A DNA stretch of 64,000 nt, from assembly GCF_024679245.1 (NCBI RefSeq), contig NC_090178.1:5830202-5894201 (forward strand). Direction: 5' to 3'. Shown piece by piece: positions 24,019 to 35,399 of the stretch. How positions within the stretch are numbered: position 1 is the first letter of the stretch; each line of letters opens with the position of its first letter. The position numbers were made by a program, and so were the translations under genes. Source of the stretch: Pseudorasbora parva. Its lineage: Eukaryota; Chordata; Actinopteri; Cypriniformes; Gobionidae. The notes under the pieces were generated by a model. That model was not told the DNA's origin. It saw only the letters and a program-made list of their open reading frames with translations, and made no database searches.

Positions 24019-25461
24019 TAGGGGTGTGCTCAAAATATCGATTCTTAGATACATACCGATATAATAAAAAAGGATACAGTATCGATATTATAGCCCTTAG
24101 TATCGATACTCCCCCCAGCTATTACGGGGCGCAGCGACACCCGCGAGTTTAAAAAAAACTCATGGAAAATGTTGAAGATTTCAGAAGCGCAGTTGTCCCT
24201 AAAGGCAGATGTTTGGACACGCAAAGGAAGGAAACCAAGGGATCGATAAAACAAATGCAATCTGCAAGCATTGCCAGGCTTCTATATGCTACACCGGTAA
24301 TACAGCGAGCGTACACTGTGCGAATTCGGACACTCGGGAGGTCGTGAGATATTGCAGACGCTACGAGTCATTTAATTTGATCATCGCATCAAATCAGCTG
24401 GTACACGGCACGACTGTTTGCACCGCGAGCCGGCCGCGATCACCCGAGTTTTCGTGTTAAACACAGACACCGGAGCTTTCAGTGTTGCTGCTATAGCTTC
24501 AGATACAAAAAAAATAAAGAAAAAATATGTGTGCAAATGATTTGTTGAAAAGCAGAGAACAGTAGCCATTCCTTTTAACCGAAACAACCAGAGGGAGATA
24601 GAAGGGTGCACGTGAGAGAGAGAAAGTGTGTGTGTGTGTGTATGTGTGAGTGAACGCTGTAGCCTATGTTTGCAGCCACTGAGCTAATAATACTCATAGA
24701 TTGAGCCTATGTGAAGTGCTTTTGCATGATTTGGCAATAGGGGACAGCCATATGCAGGGTAAAAATCGGGCCGACTCCCCGAACTTTTTAAACATGTTTA
24801 AAAATTATCGTAAGGTCGGGAGGTGCTCGTGAGTTATCCTATCCATCGTCATAGGACAAGGCTAGCATTACCAAGATTATCCTTTTCTCAACCTGCCTTT
24901 TTGAGGACAAACCTGGTTTAGCCTTACGATTTTTAAAAATCCATCCAGTTATGAGGCAGATTAGATTTGTTGTTGTGCCAAATGTTAAAGCAAGATGTAG
25001 CATTTAAGTTATTTTATAGTGAAATATTTTATGGCAGTACATGGTGTCACAACAAATGAATTATAAGAAGAATAAGCGTAATAATATGTTGTGCTTGTGT
25101 GAGCTCAGACTGTTACCCTTGGAAAGTTAAATGTTGACTTGTGGTAATTTCCAGATTAATACAATTTGTGTACAATTAATCAGAGCACTTAAAGTTGCAA
25201 ATATTTAAGCAAAATGCACTTTGTTATAATGCACTTTTGTCTTCCATAAATTGAAGAAAAATGCAGAGTTCTGTTTGTTGAATAAATGTGTTCAGCATTA
25301 ACTAATTAACTCTGGCCCATGTATTTTTATTGAATCGTATCGAATTTTCACATTGTATCAAATCGTATCGAGACAGCTCTGTATCGAGGTACGTATCGAA
25401 TCGTGACCTGTGTATCGAGATATGTATCGTATCGCCAGGTTCTCCAAGGTATACAGCCCTA
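24019..25461 (+). mobile_element. hAT transposon, 1443 bp, 8-bp target duplication GTGTCAAA
   Basis: Left end TAGGGGTGTGCTCAAAATAT, right end GTATACAGCCCTA, flanked by GTGTCAAA at 24011-24018 and 25462-25469. Subterminal ATCGAT/GTATCG repeats crowd both ends (24035-24110, 25330-25440), as hAT transposase binding regions often do. A BED-type zinc finger remnant (CKHC) lies at 24209-24310. No catalytic domain remains. Confidence 0.88.
24209..24310 (+). pseudogene. BED zinc-finger remnant of hAT transposase
   Basis: The frame from ATG 24209 reads through KEGNQGIDKTNAICKHCQAS and then CYTGNT. The C-x2-C pair and the following IxYxGNT-like stretch match the BED finger of hAT transposases; the downstream His pair is not convincing. 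It is a short leftover inside a non-autonomous element. Confidence 0.6.
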
Positions 25462-26290
25462 GTGTCAAAGCAGCTTCACAGTGTCAAACAGGGTAATATT
25501 GCGACAAAATTAGATTTGGCTGTACAGTCGTACTGGAGAAAACAGTGATGTTATCAGCTTATTTTAATTTATCATATAGCGACAATGTTGGCAGATCAGT
25601 ATTATAGTTTATAGAATTAAATAAGACCTAATTCATACATTTTATTTGTATAATAAGTTGAATAACTTTAATCATATTTTTTAGTGTCCCCAACTGAGCA
25701 AGCCAAGCCAAAGGCGACAGTGGCAAGGAACCAAAACTCCATCGGGGCATGATGGAGAAAAATAAACCTTGGGAGAAACCAGACTCAGTCGGGGTGCCAG
25801 TTCTCCTCTGGCCTATTAACACACCGTGTAAGATTATTATTCTGGCAACCTTACAGGTCGGAAATCATATTAGATCGGATTATTCAAAATTTTCAGGGTA
25901 TCACGGAAGAGACAGATTTATTTAGGATGGGGCGTCAATTACACAAGAGTATGAATACATGAAAGATCGGAATTATTGCGCCGAAGACGGGTTTTGAGCA
26001 TGTCGTGCCAGTGAGGCAAATTCGGAGGAGACACCATTTGACACGGCTCAGCAGACACTCCAGGATGCGTTGGTCATGTCCAGGCAGGTCCACCATCCGA
26101 TCCGGACAGGGCCCAGATCCGGGATAAACCTCGGGATAAACAGAGAGACTAACATTAGCGTAGATGTCACTCTTTTTATGATGTAACGAGTACATCAGGT
26201 GTTATGGGAAGTGTTCCCGGTTCCGGCTGACCTAGTTAATGCAGCCTAACAATCAGTCAATTGAATTGAATAATGAAAGTTAAAAATGTT

Positions 26291-26563
26291 CTATGTGTAT
26301 GCCATAGTAAAGAGATGTGTTTTTAGTCTAGATTTAAACTGACAGAGTGTGTCTGCTTCCCGAACAATGCTAGGAAGACTATTCCACAATTTAGGAGCTA
26401 AATAGGAAAATGATCGACCGCCTGCAGTTGATTTAGATATTCTAGGTATTATCAACTGGCCAGAGTTTTGAGACCGCAATCGACGTGATGGGGTATAATG
26501 CGTTAAGAGCTCGCTTAAGTACCGGGGAGCTAAACTATTTAGTGCTTTGTAAGTGCTTTGCCC
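26291..26563 (-). pseudogene. C-terminal end of LINE ORF2 (L2/Rex-like)
   Basis: The - strand frame reads YKALNSLAPRYLSELLTHYT, PSRRLRSQNSGQL, IPRISKSTAGGRSFSYLAPK, LWNSLPSIVREADTL, FKSRLKTHLF and then a stop. This is the familiar C-terminus of fish L2/Rex-type reverse transcriptase proteins. It is open here but its catalytic part is missing, so it is a dead 5'-truncated copy. Confidence 0.85.
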
Positions 26564-26565
26564 CC

Positions 26566-27149
26566 CTACTCATGTTTGTTTGTGTGTTTTTATGAAATTG
26601 CATTGTCCCCTTACAAATAAAGTAATCTAAAGTAAAGTAGTCTAATCTTAGACAAAAGTGAGATTAAATGCAGAACAAAATGAGTCTGTCTTTAGCTTCC
26701 AGATGTTTCTCCTGAGAAAGACCCCAGTAATCTCCTGTTGAGTTTCAGAGAAGATCAACAATGTCTCATTCTGTGTTCAGATTTTCTCTGCTGGATCTTG
26801 TAAATGTTTTGGCTTTCTAAATGTTTTTGAAATCTCTATTATTTTTCAGGCTGGTCCAGCTAATATGCATCCACGTTCCACTTTCATTGTATGGAAAAAT
26901 GGAAACTCAGAAACATCATGTGTTTCACGGAAGACAGAAAATAGTCTCAAAAGTCATCATGAGGGTGAGTGGGATTTACTTTTTTTTTCTTTCTTCTTGA
27001 ATGAATGAATTTTCCGTCTGGTTACCAGTATATTATGTGTAAAAACAACAACAACAAAAATGTCATTACTGAAATCAAATAAAATCTTAAACTTTTATTT
27101 CAGCAAGGTGACAAGGAAACATTGCTTATTTTCGTTTAGTTTAACTTGG
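26566..27149. other. No gene seen
   Basis: A stretch bounded by CAG at 26850 and GGTGAGT near 26965 looks like an exon but is part of a common TTAA-type repeat (see rejected items). Confidence 0.4.
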
Positions 27150-27420
27150 GTAACACTTTATTTCGATAATCCACTTTAGACATTCTGCTTACTATATTGC
27201 AACTCCATGTCAACTAGTCATTAGATTAGTCGACTGTCTGCTTAATATCTGCCAACACTTTAATTTGATGCTCTCATTCTGCTAACTATAAGTAACTTTG
27301 CAACCACATGTAAACTTAATCTACTAACCCGAACCCTAAAGCTACTAATACTCTAATGAGAGTTAGTTGACATGTAGTTTCAGGAGACTGTCTAAAGTGG
27401 ACTATCAAAATAAAGTAACA
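27150..27420. mobile_element. MITE with TAACACTTTATTT / AATAAAGT termini
   Basis: Left TAACACTTTATTTCGATAAT and CACTTTAGAC; right GTCTAAAGTGGACTATCAAA and AATAAAGTAACA: inverse ends about 20 bp long. Related by ends to 57201-57405. Non-coding. Confidence 0.6.
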
Positions 27421-27424
27421 TTAA

Positions 27425-27500
27425 AGGGTTAGTTCACCCAAAAATAAAAGTTATCCAATAAATTACTCACCCTCAAGCCATCCTAGATGTAAATGTATTT
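27425..27500. mobile_element. TTAA-type element left-end fragment
   Basis: TTAA at 27421-27424 then AGGGTTAGTTCACCCAAAAA and a TTACTCACCCTCAAGCC block. Right-end counterparts occur at 35880-35944 and 61310-61414. Truncated. Confidence 0.6.
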
Positions 27501-27655
27501 CTTAATATAACTTTTAATATAACTTAATATGACAATAATGTTGGTTAATCTTTTTGGTGGACTATGCCTTAATGTACCACTTAATTTACTAAAATAAAAA
27601 TGAAGATAATAAATATAAAATAAATATATAAAACTTTAACTAAAATTAAAATGAC

Positions 27656-27675
27656 GGGGGGGGGGGGGGGGGGGG
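27656..27675 (+). repeat. Poly(G) run, about 20 bases
   Basis: An uninterrupted G run on the + strand in an otherwise AT-rich area. Length may be affected by sequencing error. Confidence 0.9.
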
Positions 27676-27702
27676 TAAATAAAAAGTAATTAAAAATATT
27701 AA

Positions 27703-28296
27703 AGGCACAATATGTACAATTTTTGGATTTAAAATTTCCAAAAACCATTAGAACAATTTTATATATTTTGTCGACTTGTGTACTTAAATTATCACAAATG
27801 TTTCCAAGAATGTTTAAATCCAGAGGAATAAGTAATTTTAACCATGCATCTCCTATCAATGACATCACACCCACGTTACACTTGATTTTACGGTTTTATT
27901 TTCTATAAAGGGCAAATACGCTTTAATATATAATGTTTTATTAGAGTGAGCAACTTTTTGGAAACATTCATGGGCAGAAAACTAATCATTGTCCTCCAGC
28001 TCAACACGGTTAGTCTGGTTTTCTTGTTTTACCATGCCTAATATCGATCTCTTACTGCAATGTGCCACCAGGAGCACCAAGTGAACATACAGAGTAGCAT
28101 TATAACATAACTTTCAACACACTCAAATGTGTGTAATATGATAACCAGCGCTGTGTCCCCCTACACACACGAGCGGAAGAAGCTGAAGCTCTCGTTTGCG
28201 ACAGAATAAAAGCTCTGCAAAAATGAAGGCGTCATCAAGCTACACCTTTGTTTTGAATAAGTGACCTCTAGCGACGAAAAACTACATATTGTGGCT
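27703..28296. mobile_element. Kolobok-type element, 594 bp, deletion form of the 33846 family
   Basis: TTAA at 27699-27702 and 28297-28300. Ends AGGCACAATATGTAC and ACATATTGTGGCT are inverse. The left arm (TAAATCCAGAGGAATAA) and right arm (TTTTGAATAAGTGACCTCTA) match the ends of the element at 33846-35395, but the middle coding remnant is absent. Confidence 0.8.
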
Positions 28297-28300
28297 TTAA

Positions 28301-29336
28301 TAAAACCCATAATATTATCTGAATAGTACGTAAATAACTCTGCAGGTCCAGGACAGGTTAGGAGCAGTGCGAGGTTAGACGTGTCCTCCAATTATCACTG
28401 AGACGCTTGTGAGTGTCTGTGAGAGCTCATCTCTTCTCCAGCGCTGCAGGTGAGCTCGGTTTCCAAGGGATACGACCGCACAGGCTCTGCGGCGCTATCG
28501 ATCGAGCTGTCAGAGCTGTGTAATTAGTTTCTTTTCTTCCATGGAGACGAAGAACACCTTGCATTTTATAGCTGTGTGATTTTGATAATGCTGCGTCTTC
28601 TCTCTCATTAAAGTCATCTCACGCTCTCAGTTGTTCACACACAGGCGAATTCCAAATTATCTTTTTGCATCCCTGAAGGACATGTAGGAATGGGGATGCT
28701 ATCCGTTGGGATGTTGGAGTGAAAGTGAACAGTGTAATGGCTTGACAAAGGGTCCTTCCATGAGGTTGTTAGTGAAGTAAAAGTACGTTGGTTGTTATTT
28801 ATGATCATGACATCATAGGTGGCTATTGTTTTCATTCTGGAACATGAGATAATTTATGTACTTTACCTTGAATGTGTGCCTTGCCTTGAATTTCAGCTTC
28901 TAATTGCACAGTTGCCCCAAATACTATCTGGGTGAATCCCACAAAAACGTGCAGATCCTATTTTACCCCGACAACAGGGGAAAAAAATTATATTGTTTTG
29001 AACTTTCTGTTCATCAAAGCAACCTGAAAAAAATGTCATGGATTTCACAAAGATATGAAGCAACAAAACTGTTTTCCACATTAATAAATGTTTCTTGAGC
29101 ACCAAATCATTATAGCAGAATGATTTCTGAAGGATCATGTGACACTGAAGTAGTATTGTCAAAAGTACCGACCGCGATACCAAAATCGGCACTGAAATGT
29201 TAAAAATGTGACGCTTCGAGCGCTGTTGAGCTGAAATCGTAAACCCCTCTGACTGGCCATTGTGCTCACACACTCATCGGATGTGCCTGTGATTGGCTAC
29301 AGTGATCAAAAAATGTTTATTGCACTATTTTTTTCC
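28301..29336. other. No gene seen; repeat debris near the right side
   Basis: 29100-29155 (GATTTCTGAAGGATCATG) is a scrap of the mariner-type MITE family at 36552. 29155-29200 looks like a hAT end scrap (AAAGTACCGACCGCGATACC). Otherwise unassigned. Confidence 0.4.
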
Positions 29337-29340
29337 TTAA

Positions 29341-30764
29341 AGGGGGGGTGAAATGCTGTTTCATGCATACTGATCTTTTTACACTGTTAAAGACTTGGAA
29401 TCCCATACTAAACATAGACAAAGTTTCAAAAGTTAAGGTGGACGTTTGATGGGAGTATTTCTTTGTCAAAAATACTACTTCCGGTTAGTCATAAGTTTCG
29501 GCAAGTTTTTTGGGATCATGCGTCCCCTTTGACGTTAATGGGGGCGGAATTTCCTTGTATGGGCCTTACGGACAATTCTACCGGAAGCGCGTGAGAGAGA
29601 GAGAGGGAGAGAGCGAAAGTAACAGGCTACGCCCATCAAAGCGCTGGCTTGTAGGATGCTGGACAGGTGATGTGCACATAACAATGTCACCAAAAAAGTG
29701 CGTTTTTGGTTGCCAGACCAAGACAGTCCTGCACAGATTCCCCAAAACCCCGCGTTAAGGCAACAGTGGATGTAATTTGCTTTTCCGGATCAGCAACTGA
29801 GTTGCGCGAATGTTTATATCTGTTCGCTGCATTTCGGTGCCGACTGTTTCATAAACAAGGCCCAGCTCGACGCCGGATTTTCCCGATCGCCTAATGCTGA
29901 ATGATGGAGCAGTCCCAACGTTAGTACCGCAGGCGGTGAGTGAGACTGCTTCAAATGTCTGTGTTTTTGCCTATGCCCATCAAGTAGCCCAAACATGATC
30001 ACGTATAGTTAATTGATCAATGGAGCATGCGATGTGTAGTGCGTGTACATTTGTTTAGCTGGCCACTATATGTGTAACTTTATGTTTGTGTATTGTAAAA
30101 GCACTCCAAACAACAATACACAAAGAGTGGGGAAATATGTTGAACTAAATAAGCGTGCTTCTTCATTCAAATGCGCTACTATTCCGTGTCTTTCTATGTA
30201 AACACTAACTAATCCTGCTGTGCAAAACCAGTCCGCTTACTGTCTACACAAACCACGCGTAAACACACAAACACACGTGCACAACTGTACTTCCCACATG
30301 TACACCTTCAAAGACAAAAATACGACGATATAATTCAAGTATAAATATGTAAATAACACAAGCCGCTAAGCATATTATATAGTTAGTGTATAACTTGTAC
30401 CACATAGAGACGTCCTGCTCTAGTCGTTTTTGCTGCTGCTCCTGTTCAACTGCAGCCTCTGGGTCTGATTCCGGATCATAGATGTATGGCTGTATCTGAT
30501 TAAAAGCCATATTTTTATTTTGAATAAGGTTTTTTTCCCGCTGTTAGGGATGACACAGCTTTACGACGCACTCGACTCAACACAATAGCAGCAGCGAGCA
30601 CACGTCATTATTTAGCTTTTTTCGGAAAGACTCGGAACAGCGCATCTTTCTTATATAATTATTAAAAAAATAAAGACTTTTCGGAGATATGCAGGATGCA
30701 ATGCTACTCTATAGGTACTCAAGATTGACATGACACTGACTGAAACTGAGTGTTTCACCCCCCT
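29341..30764 (+). mobile_element. Kolobok-type element, 1424 bp, with THAP-like start (copy 2 of 3692 family)
   Basis: TTAA at 29337-29340 and 30765-30768. Ends AGGGGGGGTGAAATGCTG and TGTTTCACCCCCCT are inverse. It shares long blocks with 3692-4756 but keeps a short start of a THAP-type zinc finger (29684-29758). A GCGGTGAGT splice-donor-like site at about 29932 is present in both copies. A TTAA target with a THAP remnant points to Kolobok rather than piggyBac, whose transposases lack THAP. Confidence 0.8.
29684..29758 (+). pseudogene. THAP-like zinc-finger remnant in Kolobok element
   Basis: A 24-codon frame from ATG 29684 to TAA 29756-29758 begins MSPKKCVFGCQTK and ends LHRFPKTPR. THAP domains start Met-x(2-4)-Cys-x(2-4)-Cys and have a FHRFP-like stretch; here Cys6, Cys10 and HRFP (17-20) fit. 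The later Trp and the C/H ligands are lost beyond the stop. It is the first piece of a transposase DNA-binding domain left in a non-autonomous copy. Confidence 0.65.
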
Positions 30765-30964
30765 TTAATAAACAAACAAAAGGAAATCCCGCACACTATA
30801 AATACTTGCAAAAATCTGAAACTTTTTATTAGCAACGTTTCAGTCTCATGACCTTCATCAGGCATATGCAAGATTTTTGGATCTGGGTGGCCTTTGGTCC
30901 TACGCACCTATCTATTAACTACAGGTGTGCGATAATTTTAAGGATTATTTTCCTTAAAATTAAG

Positions 30965-31375
30965 GAAAGCTTGCGTTCTGCAAATGAACGACGCCTCACG
31001 GTTCCATCCCAAAGAGGGATGAAATCACTTTTACGGACCTTTTCCTGGACCGTTCCAATCTGATGGAATGACCTGCTGATCTCAATTCGTGCAGCTAAGT
31101 CTGTAGCCATTTTCAAAAAGCATCTTAAGACACATCTTTTCCAACTGCACCTGACCAATAAAGACTAGTACTTAACTATCCAATTACATTTTCTGTTTGT
31201 TTGTCTGAAAAAAAAGAAAGAATTGTTTGTGTACTGTGCTCGATTAACTGAGACTTCTTACAGCACTTGCAGGTTGTTACCCTGGTTTGTTTCGTTGCTT
31301 CTATTGCTCTCCTCTTTTTGTAACTCGCCTTGGATAAAAGTGTTTGCTAAATGATTAAATGTAAATGAAAAGAAA
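30965..31375 (+). pseudogene. L2-type LINE 3' end with broken ORF2 C-terminus
   Basis: The frame reads RRLTVPSQRGMKSLLRTFSW, TVPI, a TGA stop in place of Trp, then NDLLISIRAAKSVAIFKKHL, KTHLFQLHLT and a stop. The 3' tail at about 31318-31375 (AACTCGCCTTGGATAAAAGT, GTTTGCTAAATGATTAAATG) is the L2 type. Inactive. Confidence 0.8.
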
Positions 31376-33100
31376 TTTAGTCAAAGAAAAAATTATCAAA
31401 ATTTAAAAGAAAATAATATTCAAGAACATGTCCTCAGAACTGTCCTTCAGTATAATCGTGTCCTAACCAGACATAACCCATTATAAAATCTGTGTTTAGT
31501 TTTTGTCCTAACCAATCACAACGGCAATACGCAACAATCTTATTATATATTTTAGAAAAAGTTTCTATTTCTGCCTCGTCACAGCTGAAACAAAAACATA
31601 CTCTCAACAAAATTATAAACACTTTTGTTTTTACCCAATTTTTTATGAGCTGAACTCAAAGATCTAAGACTTTATGTACACAAAAGGCTTATTTCTCTCA
31701 AATATTGTTCACAAATCTGTCTAAATCTGTGTTAGTGAGCACTTCTCCTTTGTCTAGATAATCCATCACCTAATAAATAGTGGTTTATTCATAATAAATA
31801 GTGACCACCATTTGCCTAACTCATATCAGATGATATGATGGTGATGTTTAAAGTCATGTGTCCGTAGTGTCATTCATTTATAACCTACTGTTGATTGTCT
31901 AATTTGGCACTCATTTTGTAGAGGAAAACTACACACCTGCACACACACGTATTCAAACGCGCCTGCCTATTGACTAAACACATAATTATTTTGTGCATGT
32001 CGTCACATTCTCACGGATTCAGGTTTTCTGAGGTTTACACAAGGATTATAATGGTATCGTTTCAAAACTATTTTAAAACGCTCTTTCTATGCAGATGAGT
32101 GGCTGAAATTGAGGATTTTCTATTTTAGTTGAAAATGGTGTCATGTAAGTGGCCCCAAAATAAATAACTAATGATTATTTACAAAGGAAATCAATCAATC
32201 AAAAACTTACTTTAGCTGAACAAAAACTTTTTCCTCAAAACAATCTCTCTTCCATTAATTTCCTATGTAAAGCTGCTTTGAAACAATCTAAATTGTAAAA
32301 AGCACTATATAAATGAAGTTGACTTGACTAAACATGTACTGTAAGTTTCATAAACGTTTGTAGATGAGATTTTTTTTGTGATAATTCAAAGTCCTATTGG
32401 GTTTTTGTTGAGGGAAGCAGTGTGATCATGCTAACTTCTGGAATGACCTACACAAATACATCACTCTGCAGCACTCAATGTGAACAAAGATGTGTATTTA
32501 ATGACAAAGACTATATCAGTCACTCGGTATGTATTTTTAATAATGTTAAAAGGGTGTAATTTGATGATATGCTTATCATTGTCGTTGTGCGTGCAGTGCG
32601 CTTGAAGAGAGTATGCTCTTCTAATTGGCTGTGATTTTGTCGCTGGAATCTTGTCGCATCACAATCATGATGAGATGTAACCCTGGAGAAGGTTTGCCAA
32701 TTTATTCTTGACATGAACGTCTCCCCCGACATCAAGGTACACAGTTATTTGGTGCGTTGGAGAGGTGTGAGGCGTGTTTGACACTTGGATTGGCTGTGAC
32801 TGTGGCAGTGCGTTGGAGGAGAGTCAGCGATGGGTTTCCTGAGGCTGAGGAGCTCTGATCTGTCGTCTCCACCGCTGACTGGCTTCAAAGCTGTGATCCG
32901 AGTCAGGCCACACTCGCTTTGAATCATCTCTGTGACGGGAGTGGGAAGACGGTCCACACAGCCGGGCGGATGAAATTCAAACGCACCTTCAGATCGGTCT
33001 GAAGTCAAAGCAGTGGATGTTTGGTACTATATATATCTAACATGAGTATATTGTATGTATGCAGATAAAGTTGCATATAGTTATATATTCAATTATCTGT
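31376..33100. other. No host gene seen; LINE tail at 32260-32335
   Basis: The 32260-32335 stretch (GTAAAGCTGCTTTGAAACAA, AGCACTATATAAATGAAGTT) is a + strand LINE tail without body. 32745-33008 is GC-richer with an open - strand frame, but I see no motif or repeat in it. Confidence 0.4.
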
Positions 33101-33104
33101 CTGT

Positions 33105-33246
<142 letters not shown>

Positions 33247-33841
33247 CTGTGCAATATTAAGTTTCCAGTGCACTTTAATTAAATGTGCAATTACAAACAT
33301 GCAATATCCAGTTTTACATTTGTCTCTTTTTATTGTTATTCAAAGTGCAAAATACTCACATCTGTACAGTATGTCCTCATAACATGCCACAAGGGTGCTA
33401 TAGTGGACATTAGCAAACACTCTTCTATGTTTTTTGTTTTTTAAGGTCAAAAATCACATATGAAATGATTTTTGAAGGATCATATGACACTGAAAACTGA
33501 AGTAATAATGCTGAAGAGATTCATTCGTATGAAAGGAGAATCTCATATACACCTACACTCAAAAAATTAAGCTGTTAAACAAACTTAATTAAATTAAGGA
33601 AAGCTTTTCCACAAAATTGAATTACATTTTCACACAAAAAAATCTAATTGGTTTGAAATGATTTGTTGTAATCATTAATTTAATTTAGTCAAGACTACTA
33701 TAATAATTGTGTAATTCCTACTATATAAAGTAAGATAAAGAGGGATAGAACTGATGACCATATAGACTGTAGGAACTGTGTCAAACTATTTTAATTATTT
33801 CTATAAAAACCAATAGTCAAAGCAACACTTGTTCACATATG
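33247..33841. other. No gene seen
   Basis: A scrap of the mariner-type MITE family is visible near 33445-33510 (AAATGATTTTTGAAGGATCA, GACACTGAA). The remainder is AT-rich and unassigned. Confidence 0.4.
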
Positions 33842-33845
33842 TTAA

Positions 33846-35395
33846 AGGCACAATATGTAATGTTTCAGCATTAAAAATATAAAAGATCACTATATCTATG
33901 TTATATATTTTTTAAAGTTGTGTGTTTACATTATCCCGACAGTTCCAATTAACTTCTAAATCCAGAGAAATTAATATTTTAATTCGAAGACACGGACCGT
34001 GTCTTTATTTCCGTTATGTCGCCCGTCTTTCACGTCATATCCATGTTTGCGTCTTGCTTCCTGCGAACTCGGCGGAACCGCCAAACTCAAAGAGGAACAC
34101 TGACAGACAGTATAAGGGGAACACCCGTATAAAAAAGTCTGTATGATAATGGATCATGACTACTCTTTGCCTGTACGTTTTGCCAGCTCAACAAAGCGCA
34201 AACGTACGGGTGAAAAAAATGACCCGAGAAGATTTTGGGACAGTAGAAGAAGCAAGAGACGTGTAAACCTTGGAGAAGCCTTTGAAAGATGGCGAAATCT
34301 TCGTGACAAGCTCGGACTGCAGAGAGATGCTGATCTCGCTTGCGTTTTAATAAACAGGTCATTTAAGTAACCATTCAGCTAACATAATAATCATATAATC
34401 ATAACATGCTGTATGTTTGCATATTGCATAGCGATCTTGACCACATTGAGACGCGTTTAGCTGAATACGTATACATTTTGTATTGTATCGGCTTTTCAAA
34501 CAGGCGGATTCTCTGTTTTTGGAGACTGAAACAGCTATTTTTTTAAAAACTGATTCAAAAGTATTTCTATCCGTATATTTGGTGACACGATGATGTCATG
34601 TGTAAAACGCAGATGGACTAGCTATTATTGGTTTTATATGTAGCTGGAGAAAGTAACGTTAGCTTCATAAGGTAATATGCCACTATCTTGGTCAATTAAT
34701 ATAAGGTGACCGTCACTTTTATCATATGTTAATACTAGCTACATATAATATTGATTTAATAATGATCTACTTATTCATATATCTGAGTTCCAAAATAAAT
34801 GTTTATTAGAATGATTGATGAATGTGGGGAGCGACACAGCGCGTGTTCCAATAAACAACGTATTGCTGGTGCTGGTTCTCTCATTTACTGTTTTATGTTG
34901 GTAATGATAAACTAAATTGAAATGTATTTCCTTATTGAACAGTTGATATACAGAATGTTCGACAATCGTGGATGCCATGTCAACATATCTATAATTTGAG
35001 TAACTCAAATTATGATGCGCGGTTAATATGTCAACATAGCCTACCAACTTATAGGTATGTTGACATAGCGACCGCCCGCACAACATTCTGTCTCGCACAT
35101 TATCTAACGTTACTGATAAGTTTGTTAAGTAACGGTAGCTTGCTGCTATTTCATTAGATTGACATTACATAAAGTGAAAAGCCGTAACTAAACTTAACAA
35201 TAATAGAGATGTAATATAACAATTACCTTGTCAGTGAACATGTTTTCTGCTGGAGATGCCAGATTCGCTGGTTGACAGTGGCAATAATGACAACTCCCAT
35301 GAGCCCACGCACTTTCCCAACGTCATCAAAGTACGTCTGTTGTTATTATTTTGAATGAGTGACCCCTAGTGGCCAAAAGTTGCATACTGCACGTT
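33846..35395 (+). mobile_element. Kolobok-type element, 1550 bp, with leftover coding exon
   Basis: TTAA at 33842-33845 and 35396-35399. Ends AGGCACAATATGTAATG and CATACTGCACGT are imperfect inverses. Related to 27703-28296 at both arms. The extra middle contains a 75-codon open frame (34143-34370). No catalytic transposase domain seen. Confidence 0.75.
34143..34370 (+). pseudogene. Leftover exon inside Kolobok element (AFERWRxL module)
   Basis: The frame reads MIMDHDYSLPVRF, basic KRKRTGEK and RRSKRR stretches, then GEAFERWRNLRDKLGL, QRDADLACVLIN. From memory, an AFxRWRxLxxxxGLxxDxxLAxxLL module is frequent at the N-terminus of fish transposon-related proteins; this is family knowledge, not a search result. 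A splice donor may lie after CAG at 34356-34358. Not expected to make a functional protein. Confidence 0.45.
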
Positions 35396-35399
35396 TAAG

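Larger units (their letters stand above)
23958..26565 (-). mobile_element. LINE (L2/Rex-like) 3' half, split by a hAT insertion
   Basis: Read on the - strand, a coding remnant (26563-26291) is followed by a long 3' UTR with the recurrent fish block CCAAGGTTTATTTTTCTCC near 25760. It ends at 23961-24000 with the usual tail (AAAAGCGCTATATAAATAAA, then TTGATTGATTG). The UTR is continuous across the hAT element at 24019-25461: TTGTGTCAAA before it and GTGTCAAAGCAGC after it. The 5' half of the LINE is missing, the normal result of incomplete reverse transcription. Confidence 0.75.

Noticed and set aside
26851..26966. Exon-like open stretch between TTTTTCAG and GGTGAGT
   Set aside because: The same AAAGTCAT...CATGA(G/T)GGTGAGT layout occurs at 16940-17000 and 61360-61380 as part of a TTAA-type repeat; the coding look is accidental.
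28897..29273. 126-codon - strand frame
   Set aside because: No motif, no splice context, and overlaps mariner-type and hAT-like repeat scraps.
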